From contig CAYWWY010000018.1 of the NCBI GenBank assembly GCA_964462525.1, positions 1-31,354 on the forward strand: 31,354 nucleotides of DNA, read 5' to 3'. How positions within the stretch are numbered: position 1 is the stretch's first letter; every line of letters starts with the position of its first letter. The position numbers and the translations under genes are program-made. Positions 1 through 7,971 of the stretch are shown here, piece by piece. Under the pieces are notes generated by a model. That model was not told the origin of the DNA. It saw only the letters and a list, made by a program, of their open reading frames with translations, and made no database searches. Origin of the DNA: CAYWWY01 sp964462525 (GTDB lineage Bacteria; Thermotogota; Thermotogae; MWEM01).

Positions 1-5
1 GCGCG

Positions 6-917
6 ATGAGCCATAAGCTCCTAGAGAGAGCAAAGAAAATGTACCGGAAAACCATTCCTCTTTTCTTACGAATCAAGATCGATCGAGTCCGGGCTCGCTG
101 GGCCGATCGAAAGCTTCTGCGAACGATCAATCGGTACTTTGCGGATCATCCCCACGAAAAGGAACCCTTTCAAGAAGAATTGGACTATCTCAATCGGTGG
201 AAATCCATTGAGATGATTCCCTACGATCTCTCTTTGGATATCGCGATTCCATCCATTGAGGTGCTTCACAATGATTTGCATGATCTGATGTATATCGTCC
301 ACCAAGGAAAGGCTTTGTATTTCCCCAAGAGCGCTTCGATCATGCAGATTCGCTTCATGTATTCCAGTCTGATCAAAGAACAGCATCCGATGAGTCCCCA
401 CCGGTATTTTTCCGACCGATGCTCTATCCAGCCTTCCGATGTCTTTATGGATGTAGGGGCTGCGGAGGGGATGATTTCCCTTGAGTTGGTCGAAATCGCG
501 CGATCGATTATCCTGTTCGAGTCCAATCCTTTATGGATCAAACCCTTAACGGCAACCTTCCAACCTTGGGCCGAAAAAGTGACTATTATCCCAAAAGCTG
601 TTTCCTACTATGAAAGCCACAGGTATACCGCGATCGATTCATACGTAAATGGAAATGAGGTCTCCGTTTTCGTGAAGATCGATGTGGAGGGGGATGAAGC
701 AGCTGTTCTGAGAGGCGCGGAACATACCCTCCAACTGCCGACAACAAGGGTCGCGTGCTGCACCTATCATTGTCATGGCGATAGCGATCACTTCCAACGG
801 TTTTTTCATGCAAAAGGATTCCAGACCGAATTTTCAAGAGGGTACATGCTCCCTACTCTGAAAACCATGCAAAGCCCCCCTTATTTCCGCAAAGGGGTGA
901 TCCGCGCATGGAAGTAA
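6..917 (+). CDS. FkbM-family SAM-dependent methyltransferase
   Basis: A 303-residue protein with a basic N-terminal region of about 110 residues followed by a methyltransferase domain of the FkbM (Methyltransf_21) type. The SAM-binding glycine loop reads DVFMDVGAAEGMISLEL near residue 140, and the family signature VFVKIDVEGDEAAVLRGAE lies near residue 220. FkbM enzymes O-methylate hydroxyls; in polysaccharide clusters they are taken to methylate sugar residues or chain ends, in the cytoplasm. The glycosyltransferases downstream support that role, but the acceptor cannot be deduced. The start is five bases from the window edge, so no ribosome site can be judged and the true start could lie upstream. 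The 3' end overlaps the fossil glycosyltransferase tail that precedes the next gene. Confidence 0.85.
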   Translation: MSHKLLERAKKMYRKTIPLFLRIKIDRVRARWADRKLLRTINRYFADHPHEKEPFQEELDYLNRWKSIEMIPYDLSLDIAIPSIEVLHNDLHDLMYIVHQGKALYFPKSASIMQIRFMYSSLIKEQHPMSPHRYFSDRCSIQPSDVFMDVGAAEGMISLELVEIARSIILFESNPLWIKPLTATFQPWAEKVTIIPKAVSYYESHRYTAIDSYVNGNEVSVFVKIDVEGDEAAVLRGAEHTLQLPTTRVACCTYHCHGDSDHFQRFFHAKGFQTEFSRGYMLPTLKTMQSPPYFRKGVIRAWK

Positions 918-973
918 ACCAAGCATTGGTCACCCAGCAATATTGGGATGCTTTTCAGCGAGCGGTTCTATGA
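908..973 (+). pseudogene. Fossil C-terminal tail of a GT4 glycosyltransferase
   Basis: A 21-codon frame starting inside the end of the FkbM gene encodes a peptide ending TQQYWDAFQRAVL. This matches the last residues of the intact GT4 protein that ends at 4330 (AQQYWDCFERVW), and the DNA agrees too (CCCAGCAATATTGGGAT against CCCAACAATACTGGGAT). Its TGA overlaps the ATG of the following GT2 gene as ATGA, exactly as the intact GT4 overlaps the second GT2. I read it as what remains of a GT4 copy whose body was deleted, probably when the FkbM gene replaced it. It might still be translated and couple initiation of the GT2 gene, which lacks the strong ribosome site seen before the second copy. Confidence 0.6.
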
Positions 974-2025
974 ATCTGATCCGAACCCCAACAATAAGCA
1001 TAATAACGCCTGTGTTTAATACGGAACCCTATCTTCAGCGGTGCGTCGAGAGTGTGATTCATCAGACCTATTCCAATCTCGAAATCATTCTCGTGGATGA
1101 TGGCTCGCCTGATCGCTGCGGAGAGATCTGTGACCGATACGCGCTGCAGGATGACCGAGTACGGGTCATTCATCAGGAGAATCAGGGAGTAAGCAGCGCG
1201 AGAAATGCGGGAATGGAAATCATGACGGGGGAATACTGCTTTTTTGTGGATTCCGACGACTATATCGATCCCCGTACCATCGAAATCTTATATGATCGAG
1301 CCAAAGCTACCCAAGCGGATCTTGTTATCGGAAACGTTTCGGTTATCGATGAACACGACCATTTGATTAAAAACCCTGCTTTTCCTGTCCAAACCATTAC
1401 AATCAAGGATTACAGCGATGTGAATTTTCGGTATTCGTACTTTTATACTCCGGGATTTGGTATTCCAGTATGGAACAAACTATACCGAGTTGAGTTGCTC
1501 CGACTGATCCGGTTGCCCTTTGATGAAACGCTGGAAACCGTACAAGATTATTTGTTCAATCTTGTGTTCTATTCTCATCATCCAAAGATCGAATGTGTCA
1601 ATGAATATACCTATTTTTATTGCAACTATGCCTCAATCCTTTCAAAATTGCACCATGAAAAATTTTTGCGGGATATTTACCATTGTCATGCTCGTCAACA
1701 AGATCTTTTTGAAAATATGGACACGGTCAAGGAAAATCAAGATTTGATCCAGTTCTCGATCATTGGATCGGTTCATCAGATCATCTTTCAAACGTATATA
1801 CACTCCCAAAGACCGTTCCGAGAGGCGAAAAGCCTCCTGAAAGCCTTTATGAAATCAGCAGTCTCAAAGGAAATGATCAAAGACATGGCAAAGGGAACGG
1901 TCCTTCGCAGGGTTCATCGAAAAGGATGGCGATGGTATGCGCGAGCGATCAGCATTGCGTTATTCTGTCGGTGGTATTCTCTGGTGGTTTTCATCCACTT
2001 TATCCGTTTTCGGTTTGGGCCATAA
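970..2025 (+). CDS. GT2 family glycosyltransferase (copy 1)
   Basis: A 351-residue GT-A fold inverting glycosyltransferase. The N-terminal nucleotide-sugar domain shows ISIITPVFNTEPYLQRCVES, then LEIILVDDGSPDRCG, then the metal-binding DxD-type segment FFVDSDDYIDP. The C-terminal third carries a basic and hydrophobic tail (RRVHRKGWRWYARA) that may touch the membrane. It likely adds one sugar to a lipid-linked repeat unit at the cytoplasmic face. I chose the ATG at 970, which overlaps the stop of the fossil tail (ATGA) and gives the same N-terminus as the second copy; a start at 943 would add nine unlikely residues. It is a paralogue of the gene at 4327: both ends of the protein align, while the middle (about residues 120-290), which usually sets acceptor choice, has diverged. 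Confidence 0.88.
   Translation: MNLIRTPTISIITPVFNTEPYLQRCVESVIHQTYSNLEIILVDDGSPDRCGEICDRYALQDDRVRVIHQENQGVSSARNAGMEIMTGEYCFFVDSDDYIDPRTIEILYDRAKATQADLVIGNVSVIDEHDHLIKNPAFPVQTITIKDYSDVNFRYSYFYTPGFGIPVWNKLYRVELLRLIRLPFDETLETVQDYLFNLVFYSHHPKIECVNEYTYFYCNYASILSKLHHEKFLRDIYHCHARQQDLFENMDTVKENQDLIQFSIIGSVHQIIFQTYIHSQRPFREAKSLLKAFMKSAVSKEMIKDMAKGTVLRRVHRKGWRWYARAISIALFCRWYSLVVFIHFIRFRFGP
1165..1253 (+). repeat. 89-bp near-identical repeat, copy A
   Basis: This stretch inside the first GT2 gene matches 4543-4631 in the second GT2 gene at 88 of 89 positions by eye. The flanking homologous sequence differs at many third codon positions. It encodes the conserved segment around HQENQG through MEIMTGEYCFFVDS. 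Confidence 0.85.
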
Positions 2026-2040
2026 GGGAAACGGGCGATC

Positions 2041-3153
2041 ATGAGGGTCTTGCACATCATCAATTCGCTGCGCATGGGCGGTGCTGAGAAGCTGCTTGCG
2101 AAAATGGCATGCCTTATGAAGGCAAACGGAGTCGATGTCGAACTGCTCGTCTTGGACCGTAAAGGCGCCATGTTTATGGACTTGCTTCAGGAAAGAGAGG
2201 TTTCCTTCTCTTTTTCCCCTACCCAAACCCTATATTCCTTTCTTCAGATCAAAGCGATCAAAGCGTTTTCAAAGAATCAAGCCTACGATATCATCCACAC
2301 CCATCTTTTCCCCGCGCAACTATGGAGCACCATGGCCTTGTCTCGATCTGGGATCCCGTTGATAACCACGGAGCACAGCACATACAATCGCAGAAGAGAC
2401 TACAAGACCTATCGAAAGATCGACCGATGGATGTATGGCAAGTACGCCAAAATCATATGCAACAGCCAAGTCACAAAAGACTGTCTGGAGCAATGGGTGC
2501 CAGAAACACCCCCCAAAACCGTCTTGATCCATAACGGAATAGACCTTGAAGCCTTCGATTCTGCGGAAGCCTACCCCAGAGAGATATTGATCAATGGGTA
2601 TGACCCAGGCATACGCCTGCTTTTGAAGGTATCGAGTTTTTCGCAGGCCAAAGATCATGCAACAGTCATCCGTGCTTTGGCTGATTTGCCGGATCGGTAC
2701 CATCTCCTATTGGTTGGAGAAGGTCCAAAAGAGAAAGAGATCCGGAATCTGACCGCATCCTTGGGAATGAACCCTCGTGTTCATTTTCTCGGAGTTCGTA
2801 CAGATGTTTCCCAGATTGCGAAAAGCACGGATATATTGATCCAATCATCCCATTGGGAAGGATTTGGGCTTTCCGTTGTAGAAGGAATGGCTTGTGGGTT
2901 GCCAGTGATTGTGAGCCGTACTCCGGGATTGGCGGATATCTTCCAGAAAGCGGCTTTATCCGTTCCTGTCGGGAACGCGCAAGCCCTCGCCAAAATGGTT
3001 CGGAAACTCGAAGATCCTTCTTTGTACCAAGCCTACGCTACGATGAGTCTGGAAGAATCGAAACACTTCTCGCTTTCAAAGATGGTATCCGATTATGAAT
3101 GCGTGTATGATCAAGTCATTCGGTCCCAACACTCTCGATCGACCTGTTCATGA
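2041..3153 (+). CDS. GT4 family glycosyltransferase
   Basis: A 370-residue GT-B fold retaining glycosyltransferase. The N-terminal acceptor domain begins MRVLHIINSLRMGGAEKLL, the usual glycine-rich opening of WcaA/RfaB-like enzymes. ITTEHSTYNRRRDYK falls near residue 115. The donor-binding domain contains LLLVGEGPKEKEI and the E-x7-E motif region SHWEGFGLSVVEGMACGLPV near residue 275. It should transfer a sugar from a nucleotide donor during polysaccharide assembly in the cytoplasm; the sugar is unknown. It starts 15 bases after the GT2 stop, consistent with one operon. The last 20 or so residues (ending RSQHSRSTCS) look unconserved. Confidence 0.88.
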   Translation: MRVLHIINSLRMGGAEKLLAKMACLMKANGVDVELLVLDRKGAMFMDLLQEREVSFSFSPTQTLYSFLQIKAIKAFSKNQAYDIIHTHLFPAQLWSTMALSRSGIPLITTEHSTYNRRRDYKTYRKIDRWMYGKYAKIICNSQVTKDCLEQWVPETPPKTVLIHNGIDLEAFDSAEAYPREILINGYDPGIRLLLKVSSFSQAKDHATVIRALADLPDRYHLLLVGEGPKEKEIRNLTASLGMNPRVHFLGVRTDVSQIAKSTDILIQSSHWEGFGLSVVEGMACGLPVIVSRTPGLADIFQKAALSVPVGNAQALAKMVRKLEDPSLYQAYATMSLEESKHFSLSKMVSDYECVYDQVIRSQHSRSTCS

Positions 3154-3190
3154 GGATCTTGAGCATTTGTCCCGGAAGGAGTGGAAGGTA

Positions 3191-4330
3191 TTGGACATTA
3201 CTCTCAATGCCACAAACCTCTTTGATAACCCGGAAGTCTGTGGCATTGGTCATTATGTGATCAACCTCCTCGTTGGTATGCAAGAAATCGATCGGCTGAA
3301 CCACTTTCGATTGGTAGCCAATCCCGAAGCAGAAAAGGTGTTTTCCCATCGATTCCCTGATGCTTGTGTCATTGGCGTTACATACCCTACGGCGCTACGC
3401 CATATTCGATGGAAAGAGGGGTTTTTTCGCCATCTGTACTTTGAACGGCGATCAGTGCCCAAGATTCATAAACGGGGTAGGTCGGATCTTCTCTTCCATC
3501 CTCATATTGCCCAAAGTGTCTACACCTCCAAGTCCACCAAGACGGTGGTCATGGTGCATGATCTCTATCTCAAGCATTTTCCCAATGAACTTTCAAAACG
3601 GTATCTTGCCTATTTGGATGCCACATACCGTAAGACCTTGCAGAATGCGGATCATATCATCACGCCTTCTCTTTTTGTCAAACAGGATATCCTGACTCAT
3701 TATCCAAAGATTCCGGATCACAAAATCACACCGATTCACAATCCCATAGTGGTCCGACAGACCGACATAAGCGAGGTATCTATAGACAAACCCTACATTT
3801 TGAGTGTGAACACAATCCGATTTCACAAAAACCTCATGACGTTGATCAAGGCATTTGAGCAGATTCATGGGAAGATCGGTCATTCTTTGGTTCTAACGGG
3901 TCCTGTGATTCCGAAGGAAATCAGCCAGATTCAGGCATATATTAACGAGAAAAGGATTCCCAGGATCGTCGTGACCGGCTATGTCACAGATGCCCAGAGA
4001 AATTATCTCTATCAAAACGCTTCTCTGTTCGTCTCTCCTTCGTTGCACGAAGGGTTTGGGATTACGCCCGTGGAAGCCGCCCTTTTTGAAATTCCGGTTC
4101 TGACGACCCGAGAGACCAGTATCCCTGAAGTCACCCGTAACCTGCTTCACTACTATGAACCAGCTACGGATCATCACCAGTTGGCGCTCAAGATCCGGGA
4201 GGTATTGGGACAAGACTCCGATCGCATGAAATTGAAAGAGATACGAGAAGAGTTTCAGAATGCTTACGCGGCTTCAACGATCGCCCAACAATACTGGGAT
4301 TGTTTTGAACGAGTTTGGGAGAGGACATGA
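3191..4330 (+). CDS. GT4 family glycosyltransferase, mannosyltransferase-like
   Basis: A retaining GT-B enzyme of about 379 residues. N-terminal features are CGIGHYVINLLVGM and VVMVHDLYLKHFP; the donor domain has YILSVNTIRFHKNLMTLIKA, the TGYVTDAQRNYLYQNASLFV segment and the E-x7-E region SLHEGFGITPVEAALFEIPV. This pattern is shared with WbaZ/WbpY-like mannosyltransferases, but the donor sugar is inferred only. I prefer a TTG start at 3191, because GGAAGGAG ends 9 bases upstream and family proteins begin near the LDITLNAT segment. An ATG at 3095 in the same frame would overlap the previous gene by 59 bases and add 32 unconserved residues. Its stop overlaps the next GT2 start (ATGA), so the two are probably translationally coupled. 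Confidence 0.85.
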   Translation: MDITLNATNLFDNPEVCGIGHYVINLLVGMQEIDRLNHFRLVANPEAEKVFSHRFPDACVIGVTYPTALRHIRWKEGFFRHLYFERRSVPKIHKRGRSDLLFHPHIAQSVYTSKSTKTVVMVHDLYLKHFPNELSKRYLAYLDATYRKTLQNADHIITPSLFVKQDILTHYPKIPDHKITPIHNPIVVRQTDISEVSIDKPYILSVNTIRFHKNLMTLIKAFEQIHGKIGHSLVLTGPVIPKEISQIQAYINEKRIPRIVVTGYVTDAQRNYLYQNASLFVSPSLHEGFGITPVEAALFEIPVLTTRETSIPEVTRNLLHYYEPATDHHQLALKIREVLGQDSDRMKLKEIREEFQNAYAASTIAQQYWDCFERVWERT

Positions 4331-5406
4331 AAAGCGAAGGGTGGGTTTCGGATCATCGAGCGTCGCCCCTCATCAGCATCATCATACCGGTGTACAATGT
4401 AGAACTCTATCTTCAGCGGTGTGTCGAGAGCGTGATCCATCAGACCTATACCAATCTCGAAATCATCCTTGTGGATGACGGATCGCCCGATTGGTGCGGG
4501 CGGATCTGTGACCGATACGCAAACCAAGATGATCGGATTCGTGTCATTCATCAGGAGAATCAGGGAGCAAGCAGCGCGAGAAATGCGGGAATGGAAATCA
4601 TGACGGGGGAATACTGCTTTTTTGTGGATTCGGATGACTATATCGATCCACGTACCATCGAACTCTTACATGATCGAGCAAAAGCCGCCCAGGCAGATCT
4701 TGTCATCGGGAATACTTTCATAGCGCTTGAGAATCAAAAGCTCCTGCCTAACCCCCGGTTCACCCGAGTTCAGTTTTCGAAGGAAGAACTGGAACGAACT
4801 CCCGCAAAGTACGAGTATCTATACGATCCGGGATATGGAGTCACCATATGGAATAAGTTGTATCGAAACCAATTCCTTCAGAAATACCGACTCAGGTTCC
4901 ATGAACAATTGCCGTTCGGCGAAGATATGGTTTTTTCCATTCAATTGGTTGCCCGCCATCCAAAGATTCAATTGGTCAACAAGTATACCTATTATTATTG
5001 CACCTATGCTTCGACCCTCTCCAAATCTCCGAAACAAAGGATCGTTGAGCAAAGCGCGCAAGTTTTGGATTCAATCCAAAGCGATTTGGCAAGACTCAAT
5101 CAAACGGAAAGGAATCAGGATCTTCTTGCTTTTGTCACATTTGGACTGATCCATCAAATGGCTCGAAACATCGTGTTCCATTCAAAAAGGAAATACAGCG
5201 ATACCCGTCGGGCGCTCATCCAATTCAGTCAATCCGATATTGCCGCGCAATCCATCAAAAAGATAGCTAAAGAACGGATTTTTCGAAGGGTTCCAAGAAA
5301 ATCGTGGGCCATATATGCTCGGCTGCTTTCGTTTTTCTATCATCATAAGATGTATTCTATGACTGCGTTGATCCTGTATCTGCGGTTTCAAATCCGGAAA
5401 GGATAA
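4327..5406 (+). CDS. GT2 family glycosyltransferase (copy 2)
   Basis: A 359-residue GT-A fold glycosyltransferase, paralogous to the gene at 970. It shows ISIIIPVYNVELYLQRCVES, LEIILVDDGSPDWCG and FFVDSDDYIDP, followed by a divergent acceptor region and a C-terminal RRVPRKSWAIYARLLSFFYH tail like that of copy 1. The start at 4327 overlaps the GT4 stop (ATGA) and has GGGAG five bases upstream. The role is transfer of a sugar onto the growing lipid-linked oligosaccharide; the two copies probably act on different acceptors, since only their middle parts differ strongly. The flippase gene follows after 4 bases. Confidence 0.9.
   Translation: MKSEGWVSDHRASPLISIIIPVYNVELYLQRCVESVIHQTYTNLEIILVDDGSPDWCGRICDRYANQDDRIRVIHQENQGASSARNAGMEIMTGEYCFFVDSDDYIDPRTIELLHDRAKAAQADLVIGNTFIALENQKLLPNPRFTRVQFSKEELERTPAKYEYLYDPGYGVTIWNKLYRNQFLQKYRLRFHEQLPFGEDMVFSIQLVARHPKIQLVNKYTYYYCTYASTLSKSPKQRIVEQSAQVLDSIQSDLARLNQTERNQDLLAFVTFGLIHQMARNIVFHSKRKYSDTRRALIQFSQSDIAAQSIKKIAKERIFRRVPRKSWAIYARLLSFFYHHKMYSMTALILYLRFQIRKG
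4543..4631 (+). repeat. 89-bp near-identical repeat, copy B
   Basis: Partner of the repeat at 1165-1253 in the paralogous GT2 gene. Only one base differs (GGGAGT against GGGAGC), giving valine versus alanine in the protein. Confidence 0.85.
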
Positions 5407-5410
5407 CGAA

Positions 5411-6649
5411 ATGGGCTGGAAGGAACAAGTCAAACGATTTCGGTTGATATCCTCGGGCGCACAGTCGATTGCTGTTGGAACCGTAGCATTTATGGTATTC
5501 ACAACCATTTCCAAAATTCTTGGATTTATCCGGGAAATGGTGTTGGCCGCTTCTTTCGGAACATCTTGGCGGTTGGACGCTGTGATCGTAGCCCTTGAAC
5601 CGGCCGAAAGCTTATCTGCAATAATCGCGGGCGCCATGGCCACGATGATGGTTCCGATCTATCTTCAGATGAAAACTGATCCAAATCCCCACAAAACCGC
5701 TCAATATGCTTCGAATGTCTTAAAGATCGCGGCTTTGGCTTTGCTTGTCTTTTCGGCCGCTCTATTCTTCTTCCCCGAAATTCTGATCCGTTTCTTTGCC
5801 CCCAACTTTTCGGGTGAGATCCTCGAATACGCCGCAAGGAAGCTGCAAGTCCTTGCTGTGCTCCCTCTAATCAACGGCGTGGGCGCGATTTTCACGGCAA
5901 CCTTGCGCGCTGAACGGCGGTTTATCCAAAAGGCATCCTTTCAGCTCATTTTCAATATTGTAAGCATCCCTTTGCTTGTATCCCTAGCTCCGTTATGGTC
6001 GGAAGCGGCGTATGTCTTTGCTTGGGTGGCAGGAGCCGGGGTAATGAATCTATGCGTGGTTCTTTATGCCCAGCGGTTTTTTGACAAACAAGCCTTTTTT
6101 TCCCTCAAACCGCCAAATCACCAAGCAAGAAAAACACTGATCATGGCTATTCCAATCATTTTTGGCAGCAGCGCGCATCTAATCAACCAGATCGTCGACA
6201 AGATGTTCGCTTCCTATCTTCCCGAAGGCCGGATTTCTGCGCTTCGGTATTCTCAAGTTTTGCTAACCATGATCACAGCCTTGATTGTAGGTAGTTTTCT
6301 CACAACCACCCACACAGAAATCAGCGAATCGGCTGCAAAAAATGANNNNNNNNNNNNNNNNNNNNNNNNNNNNNNNNNNNNNNNNNNNNNNNNNNNNNNN
6401 NNNNNNNNNNNNNNNNNNNNNNNNNNNNNNNNNNNNNNNNNNNNNTATCGGATTCATTTCGTCAATTTTCGTCAAATAGCGATTTTGTGCGCGATTTTTG
6501 GGTTTGGTTTTATGATCCTCCTTATGCTACAATCGATTTGGATCGATTGGGTGTGGTTATTGATCGGCAATTCCTTCTTTTTGTTGGGTTTCCTGATGAT
6601 CAATCGGAAATTGGTTCATTCTTTGATGAAGAAGATAATGAATCGATGA
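5411..6649 (+). CDS. MurJ/MviN-family flippase (Wzx-like), interrupted by assembly gap
   Basis: A polytopic membrane protein of the MOP superfamily. Residues 20-60 carry the MurJ-type opening (FTTISKILGFIREMVLAASF, then a DAVIVALEPAES-like segment); several hydrophobic helices follow, for example VLKIAALALLVFSAALFFFP and VLAVLPLINGVGAIFTATLR. The last part after the gap (IAILCAIFGFGFMILLMLQS and a second helix) fits terminal transmembrane segments. MurJ proteins are usually near 500 residues with 14 helices. Here only about 379 residues are readable, so the 100-N gap probably hides more than 100 bases and the in-frame bridge is an accident or an estimate. Among glycosyltransferases it more likely flips polysaccharide repeat units than lipid II, but this is inference. 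The start follows AAAGGA by 9 bases. Confidence 0.8.
   Translation: MGWKEQVKRFRLISSGAQSIAVGTVAFMVFTTISKILGFIREMVLAASFGTSWRLDAVIVALEPAESLSAIIAGAMATMMVPIYLQMKTDPNPHKTAQYASNVLKIAALALLVFSAALFFFPEILIRFFAPNFSGEILEYAARKLQVLAVLPLINGVGAIFTATLRAERRFIQKASFQLIFNIVSIPLLVSLAPLWSEAAYVFAWVAGAGVMNLCVVLYAQRFFDKQAFFSLKPPNHQARKTLIMAIPIIFGSSAHLINQIVDKMFASYLPEGRISALRYSQVLLTMITALIVGSFLTTTHTEISESAAKNXXXXXXXXXXXXXXXXXXXXXXXXXXXXXXXXXXYRIHFVNFRQIAILCAIFGFGFMILLMLQSIWIDWVWLLIGNSFFLLGFLMINRKLVHSLMKKIMNR
6346..6445. other. Assembly gap of 100 N
   Basis: Exactly 100 undetermined bases inside the flippase gene. The round number is typical of a scaffold join of unknown length, so downstream coordinates are relative and the order of the two sides rests on scaffolding. 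Confidence 0.98.
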
Positions 6650-6700
6650 ATCCGCAAACCAAACCGCCCTTGTTTTAATGATTAATAGAAAGGAGCTCCC

Positions 6701-7861
6701 ATGCGAATATTCTTCCCTGTTTTCCAATGGGCAAAACCTACGATGCAGGGTGTTTTAAAGAAGGTTGCCGATCAGACAGAGGCTTTTCGGCAGAACAAAG
6801 CGGACATTCATACGGTCGTATACGGGCATCATGACCCAGAGGTCCGCAAATTCGATGGGATCCAATATGTGGATATTCATCCGCAATCGAAACGATACAT
6901 CCTTCAGTTGTCCGAAGTTCGAAAACAGTCTTTTCAGATGGCCATAAATAAGTTGGAGGACTTGAACCCGGATATCATCTATAGCCGATATATGGGCGGG
7001 GGGCCACACGCGATTCGATTTGCGAAAAAAGCCCGTTCTTTTTGTCCGTTAATCTTAGAATTTCAGGCTATTGTAACCAAAGAGTTAGCCATGCAAAAGA
7101 AATGGGCGTTTCTCGCAATGGAATCCCTTTTTGGAAGGCATGTCATCAAAAAAGCCAATGCCATTGTAGCAAATACTCATTTTGTCAAAGACTATTATGC
7201 CAACAAGTATCATATTCCTGGCTATTGGATCGGAAATGGGGCAAACATTGCTTCTTTACCGCTCCGAACCCCACCTACAACGAAGGATGAGATCCACTTG
7301 CTTTTTGTGGGCTCAATCCTTCGCTGGCATGCGCTGGATCGACTGATTGAAGGACTCGATCAATATAAGAGCGAACGAAAGATCATTCTCCATCTGGTTG
7401 GCAAAGAGGAAGACAATGGCGAGATCCGAATGCTGTGCCGCGAGAGAGACCTCGAAAATCAAGTCATATTCCACGGATTTCACAAGCATGCGGAGCTCGA
7501 TGGTTTTTTCAACGAGTCTCATATCGCGATCGGTTGCTTGGGCTTTCACAGAAAAGGAGTCGATGAAGGATCAACGATCAAAAATGCGGAGTATTGCGCC
7601 CGAGGAATCCCGTTCATTCATGGTCATATTGATACGGATTTTCCTGATCATTTTCAATTCACACAGTCATTTCCAGCCTCAGAGGACCCCATTCCTGTCT
7701 CAGAGGTCGTCTCTTTTTTGGACCGAGTCATGGTAGATCCAAACCATCCGGAGCAGATGCGAAAATACGCTTTGGACCATCTTGACTGGAGCAAAAAAAC
7801 CCAGATTATCCTCGATATAATCAACCACTTGGTCCCCCAAGAGCCTGGTCAGAAAGCATGA
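6701..7861 (+). CDS. GT4 family glycosyltransferase
   Basis: A 386-residue glycosyltransferase of GT-B type. The N-terminal half has DIIYSRYMGGGPHAIRFAKK and a NAIVANTHFVKDYY segment typical of the acceptor domain; the donor half has LLFVGSILRWHALDRLIEGL and IILHLVGKEEDNGEI. In place of a classical E-x7-E core it shows RKGVDEGSTIKNAEYCARGI, a variant seen in GT4-like enzymes of O-antigen clusters. The substrate is unknown. It has a clear ribosome site (AAAGGAGC, 6 bases before ATG). A 51-base spacer separates it from the flippase, and its stop overlaps a small downstream frame (ATGA). Confidence 0.85.
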   Translation: MRIFFPVFQWAKPTMQGVLKKVADQTEAFRQNKADIHTVVYGHHDPEVRKFDGIQYVDIHPQSKRYILQLSEVRKQSFQMAINKLEDLNPDIIYSRYMGGGPHAIRFAKKARSFCPLILEFQAIVTKELAMQKKWAFLAMESLFGRHVIKKANAIVANTHFVKDYYANKYHIPGYWIGNGANIASLPLRTPPTTKDEIHLLFVGSILRWHALDRLIEGLDQYKSERKIILHLVGKEEDNGEIRMLCRERDLENQVIFHGFHKHAELDGFFNESHIAIGCLGFHRKGVDEGSTIKNAEYCARGIPFIHGHIDTDFPDHFQFTQSFPASEDPIPVSEVVSFLDRVMVDPNHPEQMRKYALDHLDWSKKTQIILDIINHLVPQEPGQKA

Positions 7862-7971
7862 TTCTGATCTTGAGGATCACCGCTTGTAAGAGGGAACCTT
7901 TTTTTCTTCAGCATGACCATTCATCGATAGGTTTGATGCGGTGCCCAAAGAGAAAAAAATCACAACCATGA
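7858..7971 (+). CDS. Possible 37-residue ORF bridging two glycosyltransferase genes
   Basis: A short frame starts with an ATGA overlap on the stop of the preceding glycosyltransferase and ends with an ATGA overlap on the ATG of the next one at 7968. It fills the 106-base spacer exactly. The peptide (MILILRITACKREPF... ending RKKSQP) has no recognisable domain. It may be a remnant of a lost gene, a translational relay that carries ribosomes to the next start, or chance. No good ribosome site precedes it. Confidence that it makes a functional protein is low. Confidence 0.25.
   Translation: MILILRITACKREPFFLQHDHSSIGLMRCPKRKKSQP

Noticed and set aside
3095..3190. Upstream extension of the GT4 gene from ATG 3095
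   Set aside because: It would overlap the preceding gene by 59 bases and add residues without family similarity, while TTG 3191 has GGAAGGAG at the right distance.
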